Shown: positions 28,055 through 37,067 of the stretch, in pieces | How the letters are laid out: each line of letters starts with the position of its first letter | Numbering within the stretch: the first letter of the stretch is position 1 | DNA from: Candidatus Kapaibacterium sp. | GTDB lineage: Bacteria > Bacteroidota > Ignavibacteria > Kapaibacteriales > UBA7675 | DNA: 43,899 nucleotides | Direction of reading: 5' to 3' | Assembly: GCA_028284775.1 (NCBI GenBank) | Contig: JANQRB010000068.1 | Span: forward strand, 1-43,899 | Made by a program: the position numbers and the translations under genes | Notes under the pieces: generated by a model | Told to the model about the DNA's origin: nothing | What the model saw: the letters and a program-made list of their open reading frames with translations, nothing else | The model's database searches: none

Positions 28055-28597
28055 ATGAAAACTCAATCAATTATGCGCATCGCGCTGGTCGGACTCTTAC
28101 TGTTGCTGCCATATCTATTGTCGGCACAAGAAAAACAGAGCTCGAAATCCAAGACACTTAAAAATACCAAATACGGTCTGGGCTTTCAGGGCACCTTTCC
28201 GGCCAACGGCCTGAGCGGCGTGATGAACTTAACGGATAAGACCGCCGCACAGGCCATCATCGGCTTTTTCGGCAGCCTCAATACCTTTGCGGCCAGAGGC
28301 CTGTACCGCTTCCAACAGAAAAACTTCTGGAATGCGTATGGCTACGGCATGATCGGAATCTGGACCTATTCAGGTCTCGAGTTTGTCAGATCGCGAGGTC
28401 GACTTGAAGAAACGACGGAGGCGGTATTCGGATTCGGCGCCGGTGCGGGAATCGAATATGACTGGCGCGCGCTCAGCGCCGACTTACCGCCGATAGCCTG
28501 GAATCTTGAACTCGGCCTTGGATTTGTCGACTTCGACAGGGTCGACTTCAGCTTTTCGACTATTCTGTTCGGCGCGGGGATCCATTACCGCTTTTAG
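28055..28597 (+). CDS. Small outer-membrane barrel-like protein
   Basis: A 180-residue exported protein: signal peptide 1-25 (cleaved after L-L-S-A), a basic linker K-Q-S-S-K-S-K, then alternating beta-strands with Gly and aromatics (Y-G-L-G-F-Q-G-T-F, A-Y-G-Y-G-M-I-G-I-W, F-G-F-G-A-G-A-G-I-E-Y), ending F-G-A-G-I-H-Y-R-F. The last residue is Phe, as expected for an outer-membrane barrel of eight or so strands. AGGG lies about 9 nt before the ATG. No partner gene is adjacent. Specific function unknown. Confidence 0.75.
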   Translation: MKTQSIMRIALVGLLLLLPYLLSAQEKQSSKSKTLKNTKYGLGFQGTFPANGLSGVMNLTDKTAAQAIIGFFGSLNTFAARGLYRFQQKNFWNAYGYGMIGIWTYSGLEFVRSRGRLEETTEAVFGFGAGAGIEYDWRALSADLPPIAWNLELGLGFVDFDRVDFSFSTILFGAGIHYRF

Positions 28598-28685
28598 GGC
28601 AGTTAACACCGCCAGCGAGTTTACAGATTCAGCTTTTGGTCGGGATGTTTGTTGAACAGCCTCAGACATCCATTACCCGAAACGC

Positions 28686-29582
28686 TTAGTCGTTTATCGG
28701 GGTCACAATGCCGTCGTTGACATTGCCCAGCTTGATGTTGACGAGTATTTCATGCAGGGTTTCGGCGGCCAGGCCGTGCAGGGCCAGGCGATAGGCCGCA
28801 CTGTAGGTCGTAATGGGAATCATCGGATGTTTATTGTTGACCAGCCCCAGGTGCCCCGGTGTTCCCAGGATCCTGGCGGTATAGATAGCGATTGTCTCAT
28901 CCAGTTGGAGGGAATTGGAAGCCCTGACAAAGTCATTCGCTGTAAGAAAAAACTGATAAAAGGGAGTGAAGAGCTCGATGGCCGAGCGCAGATCCAGGAT
29001 ATTGCTCCGCCCCCTGGGAAATTCGATGTGATCAAATTGATCGACCGTTATCATGCTCAGGTCGAGTTTTCTGACCGTGCTGATTGTAATGCTCTTTTCT
29101 TTTAACTCAGTGTTAAGATTGATGATGAAATTATAGAGGTTCAGGTCGTGCTTCAAGAACAGGTCGTCTTTGACATCTTCGAAATCTTTCGGCTTCAGTG
29201 GACTGGTTTTTAATTCCAATCCTTCAATGTTGGCCGCGATAAACTCCAGGATCTCGCTGCCGACGTGAAAGTGCCGGAATATCAGCAGGTTGGCATCGGG
29301 GCTGACGAAGTGTTTGAGTCCCCAGGCCAAAATACGATGCAATGTCTTTGACGAATTGAAAATAGTTGGCAGGATGAATTTGATTACATGAACGAAGAAC
29401 ATGGCGATCTTCGAAAAAAAGTGAATCAGCGGCAGCAACAATCGCGCGGAGGCTGAATTATTATCACGCATCAGCGCCTGCTTTGTGCGAAGGTTAATCG
29501 GAATGCTGTCGTCCAGATACATCGCCAGCCATGGATTAGGATCGCGGCTGTCGTGCGCGCTGCTATCTAAGAGATCTTGCAT
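28686..29582 (-). CDS. Conserved-looking protein, partner of ketosynthase fusion
   Basis: A 298-residue protein I cannot assign. A hydrophobic stretch (about 49-72, L-L-L-P-L-I-H-F-F then F-V-H-V-I-K-F-I-L) suggests membrane contact. Then comes a helical region with R-H-F-H-V-G-S-E, whose His and Glu could be functional. No signal peptide. It starts 13 bp after the stop of the ketosynthase fusion gene on the same strand, so it should act in the same pathway. My recollection that similar proteins sit beside StlD/DarB-like ketosynthases cannot be verified here. Confidence 0.65.
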   Translation of the reverse strand: MQDLLDSSAHDSRDPNPWLAMYLDDSIPINLRTKQALMRDNNSASARLLLPLIHFFSKIAMFFVHVIKFILPTIFNSSKTLHRILAWGLKHFVSPDANLLIFRHFHVGSEILEFIAANIEGLELKTSPLKPKDFEDVKDDLFLKHDLNLYNFIINLNTELKEKSITISTVRKLDLSMITVDQFDHIEFPRGRSNILDLRSAIELFTPFYQFFLTANDFVRASNSLQLDETIAIYTARILGTPGHLGLVNNKHPMIPITTYSAAYRLALHGLAAETLHEILVNIKLGNVNDGIVTPIND

Positions 29583-29595
29583 AGGCTGCTCATGT

Positions 29596-31446
29596 TTAAT
29601 AGTTGCCCAATTCTTCGAGCTGCATCAGGTACAACCTGGCCGTTGTTTTTGCTGTTTTGACTATCCTTTGGGCGATTGCCTGATCCATCCGCGGATGATT
29701 GAGAGCCTCCTCCAGACGCTGAAAGTGATTTTCATCCGCCAGGCCATGATACGTAAAAAAGGAAACCTGATCGTCATTGAGTTGCAGTTGGTCTTTGATC
29801 AGCTCTCCCCAGTAGCCCGCCAGGCGCTTGCCGATGCCTTCGATGATAAACATTGCGCCCAGGAGATCGATGGGGTTCGGCTTACTTGCCTGTTGGAAAA
29901 TAAATGATGAAAGCGCCAGACTGCCGATATTTTTTTCAGCGCTTCGAATGCCGGCAAGTGATTCGCCGAGGGCCTCATAATTGCGTTCGAGCATCTGAAA
30001 ATCCTTGTGTTCGGTAGCCGTGTGTTTGATGAAAGCCGAACGCAGATCAAACAGGTCGATATCAATGTTGGAGGCGGCGCGGGCAATCCACTGCGAGCCG
30101 TCGATTACCTGTTGTCGTAAATCGCGCAGCAAGAGTTTGTAGTCGTCCAGGCTCAGGCTGCCGTCATGAATTTTGGCAACGACGGGAACCTTCAGCAAAC
30201 GCGTCTCGAAGTCGAACCACACTTGCGCAAGCTGCCGTACCAGCCAGGCCGCCGTCGGTGTATCGGCCAGCGCCAGCCCAGGCGCTTCGATTTCGCGAAC
30301 CGGGTAGCTACCCCGCGCGGCTTCAGACTCACCCACCACGCTCAGCTTCATAAACGAAGTAATAAAGCGGCCGCTCTCGGGCACCATACAAAGGATGACA
30401 TCGCCGGCCTGTAAACGGCCCGAATACATCAGCTCTTCCAGCATAATGTAAATCGAAGCCGCGCCGGTATTGCCTTTGCTGCGCAGGTTGTTGAACCACT
30501 TTTCGTCCGGGATGGCTGCGCCCCCTTTCCGCAGAAGCTCTTTGATCGACTGTTTAAAGAATTCGGAAGAGTAATGGCAGCAAAGCCAATCGATTTCGTC
30601 CGCTCGGATCGCCCCCCGGTCAATCAGCGCGAAATAATGAGCCACGCCGGTCTGCATTACTTTGTCCAGCAGACGGATGTCCTGCTTCAGGTTTAAGGCG
30701 CCCGCCCGGGACGCCGCCTCGAAGTCCGGGTAATCCAACCAGGTCGCCCCGTGCTCATCCGCCACTGAACTTGTCCCCGCATACATACACAGGGGAAATT
30801 GATGGGCATGGGATTTAATGTCGATCCATTCGATTTTAAGCGAGAGACCCCGAGCGTTCGTTTTGTTGCCGAGCATAAAGGCGCCGGCGCCGTCGGAGAG
30901 CATCCAGCGTAAAAACTCGGTGTCGAAGGGCATTGCTTCGATGTTCTGCGCTTCAAAGCGCGACGCTTTAAACATGCGACTGGCAAATTCGCTGCCGACG
31001 CAAATCGCATTCTGTTTCTCACGGCACCTGATCTGCGCATAGGCATGTTTTAAGGCCATCATGCCGCTCGCGCAAACACTCTGAAAACTGGCTACTTCAC
31101 ATTCCGCAAGACTCGACTCGGCATGCACCATACTGGCAAAACCGGGAACCGGCAGGTCGCCCTGTGTTGTGCCGCTGCATAAGAGCTCCACGTCGCTCGC
31201 TCGGAAGCCGCTTCTGGCAAGCGCATGCTCAACAGCCCTCGCCGCCATCTGCGCATTGCTGTGCGTACTTTCCTGCATTTTGTTAAGCGCATAGTAGCGT
31301 TGCTCGATGCCGTTCTGCTTGACGATACGCTTCCGCGCGAGGCTGGCCTTAGCATTGACCCTGCCCAGGTATTCTTCCATCTCATCATTTGTAACGGGCT
31401 CGTTCGGCAAAAAGACGCCGGAGCTTGTTATGTAGACGTTCTCCAT
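29596..31446 (-). CDS. Ketosynthase III fused to haem-oxygenase-like dimetal oxidase domain
   Basis: 616 residues. Residues 1-375 are a thiolase-fold KAS III enzyme with a complete triad: C125 (S-V-C-A-S-G), H291 (L-C-C-H-Y-S) and N326 (S-K-G-N-T-G). The N-terminus (F-L-P-N-E-P-V-T-N-D-E-M-E-E-Y-L-G) resembles what I remember of StlD/DarB ketosynthases, which make cyclohexanediones and dialkylresorcinols. Residues 405-610 form an all-helical haem-oxygenase-like domain with candidate metal ligands H475, E479, H480, E536 and H567-x3-D571-x2-H574. The last set matches the HxxxDxxH of CADD-type oxidases. It likely condenses two acyl units and perhaps oxidises a product or intermediate. ATG 31446 was chosen over 31500 because the KAS fold begins there. 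Operon with the 298-residue partner. Confidence 0.85.
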   Translation of the reverse strand: MENVYITSSGVFLPNEPVTNDEMEEYLGRVNAKASLARKRIVKQNGIEQRYYALNKMQESTHSNAQMAARAVEHALARSGFRASDVELLCSGTTQGDLPVPGFASMVHAESSLAECEVASFQSVCASGMMALKHAYAQIRCREKQNAICVGSEFASRMFKASRFEAQNIEAMPFDTEFLRWMLSDGAGAFMLGNKTNARGLSLKIEWIDIKSHAHQFPLCMYAGTSSVADEHGATWLDYPDFEAASRAGALNLKQDIRLLDKVMQTGVAHYFALIDRGAIRADEIDWLCCHYSSEFFKQSIKELLRKGGAAIPDEKWFNNLRSKGNTGAASIYIMLEELMYSGRLQAGDVILCMVPESGRFITSFMKLSVVGESEAARGSYPVREIEAPGLALADTPTAAWLVRQLAQVWFDFETRLLKVPVVAKIHDGSLSLDDYKLLLRDLRQQVIDGSQWIARAASNIDIDLFDLRSAFIKHTATEHKDFQMLERNYEALGESLAGIRSAEKNIGSLALSSFIFQQASKPNPIDLLGAMFIIEGIGKRLAGYWGELIKDQLQLNDDQVSFFTYHGLADENHFQRLEEALNHPRMDQAIAQRIVKTAKTTARLYLMQLEELGNY

Positions 31447-32070
31447 AAACGGTCTTTCTTCTCTTCGTGGAATACAATCAGCCTGCCGGAATCCGACCAT
31501 GATGTAATCACTACGATGGAGTCAGATTGATATTATGCGCCGGATCCCGGCAAGCACTGTCTTCAGCTTCAGTTTCAACCGGAGCAGGGGCCTGTCTGAA
31601 CCTAATACATCAAAGGTTTTTGTCACTGTCGGCGGCTTCTTTTACCCTACGCAGTGGTATAGTTAAACAGCTTTGTGCAGCGGATGGAGATACACGCCGT
31701 GATGCGATCTGCTTCGGGGGCGGCAGGTTCCACCGGCGGAACTCGCTCAGTAGCTAAGCCGAATTTCCGAAACGTGAATCCAGCGATTGGATGAGGCTTG
31801 CAGTACAGGCGAGCCAGCTCACATCCGCTTGCCTGTTATCGATTATCAGAGGGAGCTTCCGGCACACTGCGCGCGATAACTGTCGTCGAACCTGCCGCGC
31901 CCGGCTGCGCGCCCGGATCGCCTTTGTCATTGCGAACAGCCCGTAAATGCCGGTTCGGCGCGGCGGCCGAACTTTTCTTGCCACCTTCGGCAACTTTTTC
32001 TGTTATATGTTGGCAGTGCAGCTGTCTATCGCTATCAAGGGCGCTCAGGGCAATTTTTCTATTGACCGAC
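31447..32070. other. Divergent promoter region
   Basis: About 620 bp between the divergent ketosynthase operon and the sigma-factor operon. It must contain both promoters; I could not place either. The frames 31527-31757 and 31798-32070 have no start signals; the second is the upstream extension of the sigma factor frame. Confidence 0.45.
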
Positions 32071-32625
32071 ATGCAGATGGACGTATCCGATAAAGAACTG
32101 TATCGCCGGCTTTCCGGCTCAAAAAAGGCAGCTCAGGCGGCTTTCAGTCAGCTTTACGATCGCTATGAAGCGCGCATCTATACCTACTGCTATCGGATAC
32201 TGGACGATAAGACCAAGGCTGAAGATATTCTCCAGGAAGTGTTCGTGCGATTCTACGAAAGTGTCCGGGCGGGCAGGGAGGTGGCCAACGTATCCTCCTA
32301 TCTCTTTCGCATCGCACGCAATCAATGTCTGAACGAAAAGGCCCGCAAGAGTAACGCCAATGTTGAATTTCAGGAAGAGATGACATCCCGTGAAGATCAA
32401 TCCTACGATAAAACGGAATTCCTTAATCTCATCGAAGCGGCGCTGGAAACGCTGCCGGATGACTACAACGAGATTCTGGTGTTGCGAGAGATCGAGGGCT
32501 GTTCCTACGATGAAATCGCAGCGGTTACCGGCGTGCAGCCCAGCGTGGCGCGCGTGCGCGTTTACAGGGCCAAGCGCATGATCCGTGACGTTCTGAAGCC
32601 CTTTCTCAACGACCTAGTAGTTTAG
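32071..32625 (+). CDS. ECF RNA polymerase sigma factor
   Basis: A 184-residue sigma-70 family protein with only regions 2 and 4. Region 2 is at about 20-85 (L-Y-D-R-Y-E-A-R-I-Y, then A-E-D-I-L-Q-E-V-F-V-R-F-Y). Region 4 is at about 125-180 (L-P-D-D-Y-N-E-I-L-V-L-R-E-I-E-G-C-S-Y-D-E-I-A, then the recognition helix with A-R-V-R-V-Y-R-A-K). I took ATG 32071; the frame is open to 31798 but the extra residues are not sigma-like. ATG 32077 is also possible, and neither has a good ribosome binding site. The anti-sigma gene follows 20 bp downstream, and this pair probably controls the operon behind it. Confidence 0.92.
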   Translation: MQMDVSDKELYRRLSGSKKAAQAAFSQLYDRYEARIYTYCYRILDDKTKAEDILQEVFVRFYESVRAGREVANVSSYLFRIARNQCLNEKARKSNANVEFQEEMTSREDQSYDKTEFLNLIEAALETLPDDYNEILVLREIEGCSYDEIAAVTGVQPSVARVRVYRAKRMIRDVLKPFLNDLVV

Positions 32626-32645
32626 CTATCCCGACAGGTAAAATT

Positions 32646-33926
32646 TTGCAAAACGCAGCGCACTATCCTTCGCCCTCCGAGATGCTTTTTACCTATCTCG
32701 ACGGGGAACTCGACCCGGGCGATGAAACGACTCTCTTTCACTATCTGCAGACCAATGACGATCTCCGCGTCGAAATGCGCGAGCTCCTGAATCTGCGCGA
32801 ACACATGCATCGCAAGTTGTTGCACCCCTCCAGCAGCGTGAAATCGACCGTGATGCAACGCGTGGGCCTGCAGAGCGGACGGGCTAGCTTTTTCCCGTTG
32901 GGATTTCGCGGCGGGGCGGCGGGCGCAGGCGGGCGAAGTTTCTTCAAGGGACTGTTGCCGGTAGTGACCGCGATCGTCGGCGCGACTCTTAGCGCCGTGT
33001 TTTTTGTCATGACGGCCGGCGACAAGCCGCTGCCCGGACCCAGGGGCGGAATTGTATCGGCATCCGCCCTTGAAAATTCCTTGAGCGAGGCAAGTGCTCC
33101 GCTTTTTTTCGCGCGGGAGGGAGTCGGCGCCGCGACCCCGACGCGGGTTGGCGCAGTTCGTGATCTCGACAAAGCCGTCGAGCGGGGCAGTCAGGTCGTA
33201 GCTCAAGAACATGGCAGCCGGGATAAGTTTCGCGAAGCAATTGCTCACACCACACAGAATATCGTGAGCGGTCCGACTGAAATCGAGGCGACGCAGCCTA
33301 TCTACCTTGACGATGCGATGTTTCTCCGGAACAATGCGATGCTTGCCGCAGTCGAGGCGGCGCCGGTGCCGCTTGAGCCGATACCCGAGGCCTACCTGAA
33401 GTCAATTTCTTTGTCGTCGAGACCCGCGCCGATCCAGGCTCTGTCGTCATTTGCGGCCGGTCTTCGATCATTCAGCAGCCGTTCCTTTCCACGGCCCGTC
33501 ACGATGCCGCAGTCAGCTCCGATTTTCAACAACATGGCGGTCTCGCTGAGCATGGAGCTCTCCGGCCACAGCAGCATTTTTGTTGAGCTGGGGCAGGAGG
33601 CCTTCTCCCAGAAATTCAGCGGGATCGAGGACGATCAGGCAGTCGAGTATCAACAGAACCTGATGCTTCCCTGGGTCGGTCTGGGCTTCGGCCAAAGCTA
33701 CAACGAGCCGATCTTCCATGCCTCGCTCCTGCCATTCAGTCGGATTGTGGCGGGTATCAGCGAAGCCGGTCCGCTCAGTCGATTATTGCTGGGCGTCCGC
33801 TATCGGATTGATAATCTTGATCTGCATTTCGGGATCGAAGGCGCCGTCCTGGCTTACCGGTTTCAGGAGCAGTGGTTTGCCTCGCCGAAACTGGGCTTCA
33901 GCTACGGATTACAGGTGAAAATTTAA
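32646..33926 (+). CDS. Atypical anti-sigma factor with beta-rich periplasmic domain
   Basis: 426 residues from TTG 32646, with AGGT about 7 nt upstream. N-terminal 60 residues form helices of the anti-sigma type (L-F-T-Y-L-D-G-E-L-D-P-G-D) but lack the H-x3-C-x2-C zinc motif. One membrane span is at 101-123. A long Ala/Ser/Pro linker (about 130-295) leads to a C-terminal beta-rich domain of about 130 residues, with aromatic-Gly strands like those of outer-membrane proteins (P-W-V-G-L-G-F-G-Q-S-Y through G-F-S-Y-G-L-Q-V-K-I). It should hold the sigma factor at the membrane and sense the envelope. The 3' end of this gene is duplicated and decayed at 36995-37067. Confidence 0.75.
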   Translation: MQNAAHYPSPSEMLFTYLDGELDPGDETTLFHYLQTNDDLRVEMRELLNLREHMHRKLLHPSSSVKSTVMQRVGLQSGRASFFPLGFRGGAAGAGGRSFFKGLLPVVTAIVGATLSAVFFVMTAGDKPLPGPRGGIVSASALENSLSEASAPLFFAREGVGAATPTRVGAVRDLDKAVERGSQVVAQEHGSRDKFREAIAHTTQNIVSGPTEIEATQPIYLDDAMFLRNNAMLAAVEAAPVPLEPIPEAYLKSISLSSRPAPIQALSSFAAGLRSFSSRSFPRPVTMPQSAPIFNNMAVSLSMELSGHSSIFVELGQEAFSQKFSGIEDDQAVEYQQNLMLPWVGLGFGQSYNEPIFHASLLPFSRIVAGISEAGPLSRLLLGVRYRIDNLDLHFGIEGAVLAYRFQEQWFASPKLGFSYGLQVKI

Positions 33927-33949
33927 ACTCGAAATTATTGCGGTTCGAA

Positions 33950-34573
33950 ATGATAATGCGAAAACTAAGTGTAGAAGTGGTAACAAACTTCAGGCTGATC
34001 TTGATCTTGGCAGCCCTCCTGGCCCTTGCCTCGACCGCTTGCAAACAGGCTACGGACTTCGATGTCGAACGGCGCCGCAACGTCGTTGAGCCGACTTCAG
34101 ATAGTCCATTTCGTCAAAAGTATGAATACGACATCAGTTTCAACATAAGCGGCCTCGGATACACGAATCAGCGCATTACGATCGATGAGCTCTATACCTG
34201 GTCCGTGACGGAGCGCGACACGATTGTCAACATCTTCCTGCAGGGATCGCATGTTGAGGGGCTATTCGACACGGTGAGTCTACATCTCAACTTTTTCGGA
34301 CGCCAGGATAGGATATCGGCAAGCTCCGACGGCGCGTTTGTTAAATACAAGCCGGGCGATTTTCGGGACGGTCCGGTGGTGCTTGCGCGTTTGGATGAGA
34401 TCGGCAAACAACTCAGCGGCTCATGGCAATCGCTCATTGCCGTCAATCGACTTGACCTCGAACAGGAAATTTTCGTCGTCACTTTCAACGGCGTAATGCT
34501 TGTTGACTCGCAGACTCCCGGTGACCAGCCACTGGAGATTAATAGCGGATTGTTAACACTCCGGGCGCGCTGA
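33950..34573 (+). CDS. Lipoprotein of unknown function, sigma operon
   Basis: A 207-residue predicted lipoprotein: basic N-terminus M-I-M-R-K, hydrophobic core and lipobox L-A-S-T-A-C (Cys31), then a beta-rich domain without further Cys. I do not recognise the family. It starts 23 bp after the anti-sigma gene, so it is in the same operon. ATG 33950 was chosen because the frame upstream (from 33872) runs over the anti-sigma coding end; ATG 33956 is equally possible. The last 37 codons have a decayed copy at 37068-37181, evidence that this gene was part of a duplicated unit. Confidence 0.72.
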   Translation: MIMRKLSVEVVTNFRLILILAALLALASTACKQATDFDVERRRNVVEPTSDSPFRQKYEYDISFNISGLGYTNQRITIDELYTWSVTERDTIVNIFLQGSHVEGLFDTVSLHLNFFGRQDRISASSDGAFVKYKPGDFRDGPVVLARLDEIGKQLSGSWQSLIAVNRLDLEQEIFVVTFNGVMLVDSQTPGDQPLEINSGLLTLRAR

Positions 34574-34617
34574 GAAAGGCGTGTTCCGGTTTCATTTCAA
34601 TTGAGTCAAGGTCAATT

Positions 34618-34680
34618 TTGGCCACAGATCGCCGGCTGCGAGAAAGCCGGAAGATAGTACTTTGATCAAACTTTTACCGG
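34618..34680 (+). promoter_or_regulatory. Conserved hairpin leader, copy 1
   Basis: CCGGCT (34632-34637) and AGCCGG (34645-34650) enclose a 7-nt loop. A conserved run GTACTTTGAT-AAACTTTT follows before the WD40 gene. The same stem, loop length and downstream run recur at 37226-37290 while loop and flanking bases differ. It may be a terminator for the lipoprotein gene, an attenuator or a promoter region. Confidence 0.5.
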
Positions 34681-34690
34681 AACACTAACT

Positions 34691-36958
34691 ATGAAGTTGT
34701 TAATTCTGCTCCTGGTTTTTGCAGGCATGTCAATGTCGGCCGGCGCGCAAACGGAGCTCAGGATACAATGGTGGCAGGCGGGATACAGCCGGACCTGCGC
34801 CGGCGCGGAGTATTCGGCGGATGGCGAGCGCATATATACCTTCACCTCGATGTTTGAAGGCGAGGAAACAGTCCGCGAGATTGAAATCTGGGACAGAGCA
34901 GAAGGCCGCCTGATAGAGTCCTTCCCGGTCAACGCCTACCTACAACGAATCAGTTTGTCCGCCGACGAGTCCTATATGATCGGTATGGAAAGTCCCCTCG
35001 CCGGGCCCACCATCAGGGTCTTTGACCTGAAGAACAAGACTTTCCTGCGAGACGATCGACCCGACAAGGCCGAGATGTTTAGCTACGTCTGGGAATTTTC
35101 CTTTTTACCGGAGGGCAGCAGCTATGCCCTAATTATCGCATCAACGCAGCAGGTTGAAGTCATCGACGCGGCCAGCGGATTACAGGAGTACACATTCCCC
35201 ATTGGTGAGGACAAAATCAAGACCCTGGCATTTTCGCGTGACGGCGGCCGGATTGCCATAGCCTATGAAACGGGCGATGTCGCCGTTTGGAATGTGCTGA
35301 CGGGCAACCGGGATGAGCTTGTCGAGCTGCCAGCGCCGCCGGAAGCTGTTGCCATTTCCAATGACGGTCTGAGTCTTGCCTATTACAGCGGCAAGGTCGA
35401 CGATCCCAGGAAAATCAAATATCGCAATCTTGCCACGGATGAAGTTGTATTCGAGTGGGAAACACAGATAGTGCGCTATCCGGGGCTGAAGTTTTCGGAT
35501 AACGCGCAATTTTTGCTTATCGACGGGGCGCGCAATGCCGCGATTGAGATTCGCAACACGGAGACGCCCAATATTCGGCGCAACATTAACAACTATTTTA
35601 ATTCAGGGACTGCAAACTTTGCTCCCGACAACAATGAAATTGCCGGCGCAGATAAGAGAGGCGCGCTGCAAAGCTGGGAAGCGAAAAGCGGCAAAGGTCT
35701 GCGCAGCTACGCGCAAAAAGAACTGGACAAGCACAATGGAGCGGCAAATGTAGTGCGAATAGCGCCCAACGGTGATTTTATCGCTTCCGCCGGTGACGAC
35801 GGCACTATTAAATTCTGGGACATGGCAACAGGTGCGCTGCGACACAGCATCGAAGCTCATGGCTCCTCGATACGGGCCTTGGATATCGGTCCTTTCAGCC
35901 GACACGTCGCTTCCGGTTCGACGACTCCCGAGTCGATGCTGCACCTATGGGACGTCGAGCAGAACTACAGCAAGGGTGGAAGTGTCGCTGACTTTCAGAC
36001 CATTACGGCGCTGCAGTATTCGCCGGACTTTCGCAACCTTGTGGTCTGTGATTATAGCGGCACGGTAGGATTGACCGGTTCAGGGGGCGGAGTGGTAAGC
36101 GCCCTGGATGATCAGTGGTACAGTGTTAACTCGATTGCATTCTCACCGGATGGACGTAAAATCATTGCCGGCTCGCGCGACCGAACGGTAAAGGTGTGGG
36201 TGAAGGGAGGCCTCTTCAATCCATGGATGCTCGAACGGGAATTTAAGGCGGACTTATCCACGAACGATGCACGCCCGGGGATTCAAACTGTCGGCTTTTC
36301 GCGCGACGGCACAATCATTATTACCGGTGGCGGTGAATACGCCGTCAGGTTGTGGAATGCCGATACCTACGAACAGCTAGGTCATTACCCGCTGCCGCAA
36401 GGCGACCATCGCGGTGCCATCAATAGCGCCCATCTTTTACACAATAACAGCAAGCTGTTAACAGCCGGCGTGGACGGTATCCTGCGAATCTTCGATGTCG
36501 CCAGCGGCGCAGTGCTACAGCGATTTGATTCCGTCTTTCAACGCAGCCTGAATCCGATTCAGAGGGTCGAGATTAACTCGGCGGCGCTCTCGATGGATGA
36601 GCGCTCCGTGGCACTGGCGGCAAGCGACGGCAGCGTTGTCCTGTTGGAGCTTGGCCAGGGTTCTTCCACCGATGTAGGGGAAACAGACGCTGCTGAGGAG
36701 TTAACCCTGCGCATTTCTCCGAACCCGGCCTATCGTACACTCATCCTCAGGCTGCCGGAGGCCGGGAGTGATTCCTTCGAATCTCTCAGCGTATTTTCAG
36801 CCCTGGGCAGGAAAGTAGCCGACTATAGTCACGATGTTCGCGCAACGGCTTCGCGCACGCTGACGATTAGCATCGATAATCTGCCGCCGGGGGCCTATCT
36901 GTTGCAGTGGAGCAGCGGCGCGCGGCATGCTGCTGCATCACTGGTAGTCGGAAAGTAG
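34691..36958 (+). CDS. WD40-repeat secreted protein with T9SS tail, paralogue 1
   Basis: 755 residues: signal peptide 1-19 (A-G-A cleaved before Q), WD40-type propeller blades through about 40-660 (F-S-R-D-G-G-R-I-A-I-A, D-D-G-T-I-K-F-W-D, F-S-P-D-G-R-K-I-I-A-G-S-R-D-R-T-V-K-V-W), then a type A T9SS sorting domain in the last 80 residues (S-P-N-P then L-P-P-G-A-Y-L-L-Q-W). It should be exported through Sec and T9SS to the surface, where it would be a binding or scaffold protein. It belongs to the sigma operon and has a twin of exactly equal length at 37300. Confidence 0.88.
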   Translation: MKLLILLLVFAGMSMSAGAQTELRIQWWQAGYSRTCAGAEYSADGERIYTFTSMFEGEETVREIEIWDRAEGRLIESFPVNAYLQRISLSADESYMIGMESPLAGPTIRVFDLKNKTFLRDDRPDKAEMFSYVWEFSFLPEGSSYALIIASTQQVEVIDAASGLQEYTFPIGEDKIKTLAFSRDGGRIAIAYETGDVAVWNVLTGNRDELVELPAPPEAVAISNDGLSLAYYSGKVDDPRKIKYRNLATDEVVFEWETQIVRYPGLKFSDNAQFLLIDGARNAAIEIRNTETPNIRRNINNYFNSGTANFAPDNNEIAGADKRGALQSWEAKSGKGLRSYAQKELDKHNGAANVVRIAPNGDFIASAGDDGTIKFWDMATGALRHSIEAHGSSIRALDIGPFSRHVASGSTTPESMLHLWDVEQNYSKGGSVADFQTITALQYSPDFRNLVVCDYSGTVGLTGSGGGVVSALDDQWYSVNSIAFSPDGRKIIAGSRDRTVKVWVKGGLFNPWMLEREFKADLSTNDARPGIQTVGFSRDGTIIITGGGEYAVRLWNADTYEQLGHYPLPQGDHRGAINSAHLLHNNSKLLTAGVDGILRIFDVASGAVLQRFDSVFQRSLNPIQRVEINSAALSMDERSVALAASDGSVVLLELGQGSSTDVGETDAAEELTLRISPNPAYRTLILRLPEAGSDSFESLSVFSALGRKVADYSHDVRATASRTLTISIDNLPPGAYLLQWSSGARHAAASLVVGK

Positions 36959-36994
36959 GAGAAGCCAGTAAGTTTTTAATAGACGAAACGTCTA

Positions 36995-37067
36995 AAGCCG
37001 GTCTGCTCAGCCGATAGTTGCCGGGCGTCCGCTACCGACTTGAGATTATCGACCTTTTCTCGGGTAG
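36995..37067 (+). pseudogene. Decayed fragment of the anti-sigma factor gene
   Basis: About 73 bp that aligns base for base with the anti-sigma gene at 33763-33836. Translated in the same frame it reads K-A-G-L-L-S-R-stop-L-P-G-V-R-Y-R-L against E-A-G-P-L-S-R-L-L-L-G-V-R-Y-R-I in the parent. An in-frame TAG shows decay. It begins beside a 15-bp palindrome (TAGACG-AAA-CGTCTA, 36980-36994) that may mark a breakpoint. Confidence 0.8.

Noticed and set aside
31798..32070. An extended N-terminus for the sigma factor
   Set aside because: The upstream residues do not resemble sigma region 1 or 2, and family length is met from ATG 32071.
34618..34690. A Bacteroidetes-type promoter with TAnnTTTG before the WD40 gene
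   Set aside because: TTTG is present but the TA spacing does not fit exactly, so I did not call a promoter.
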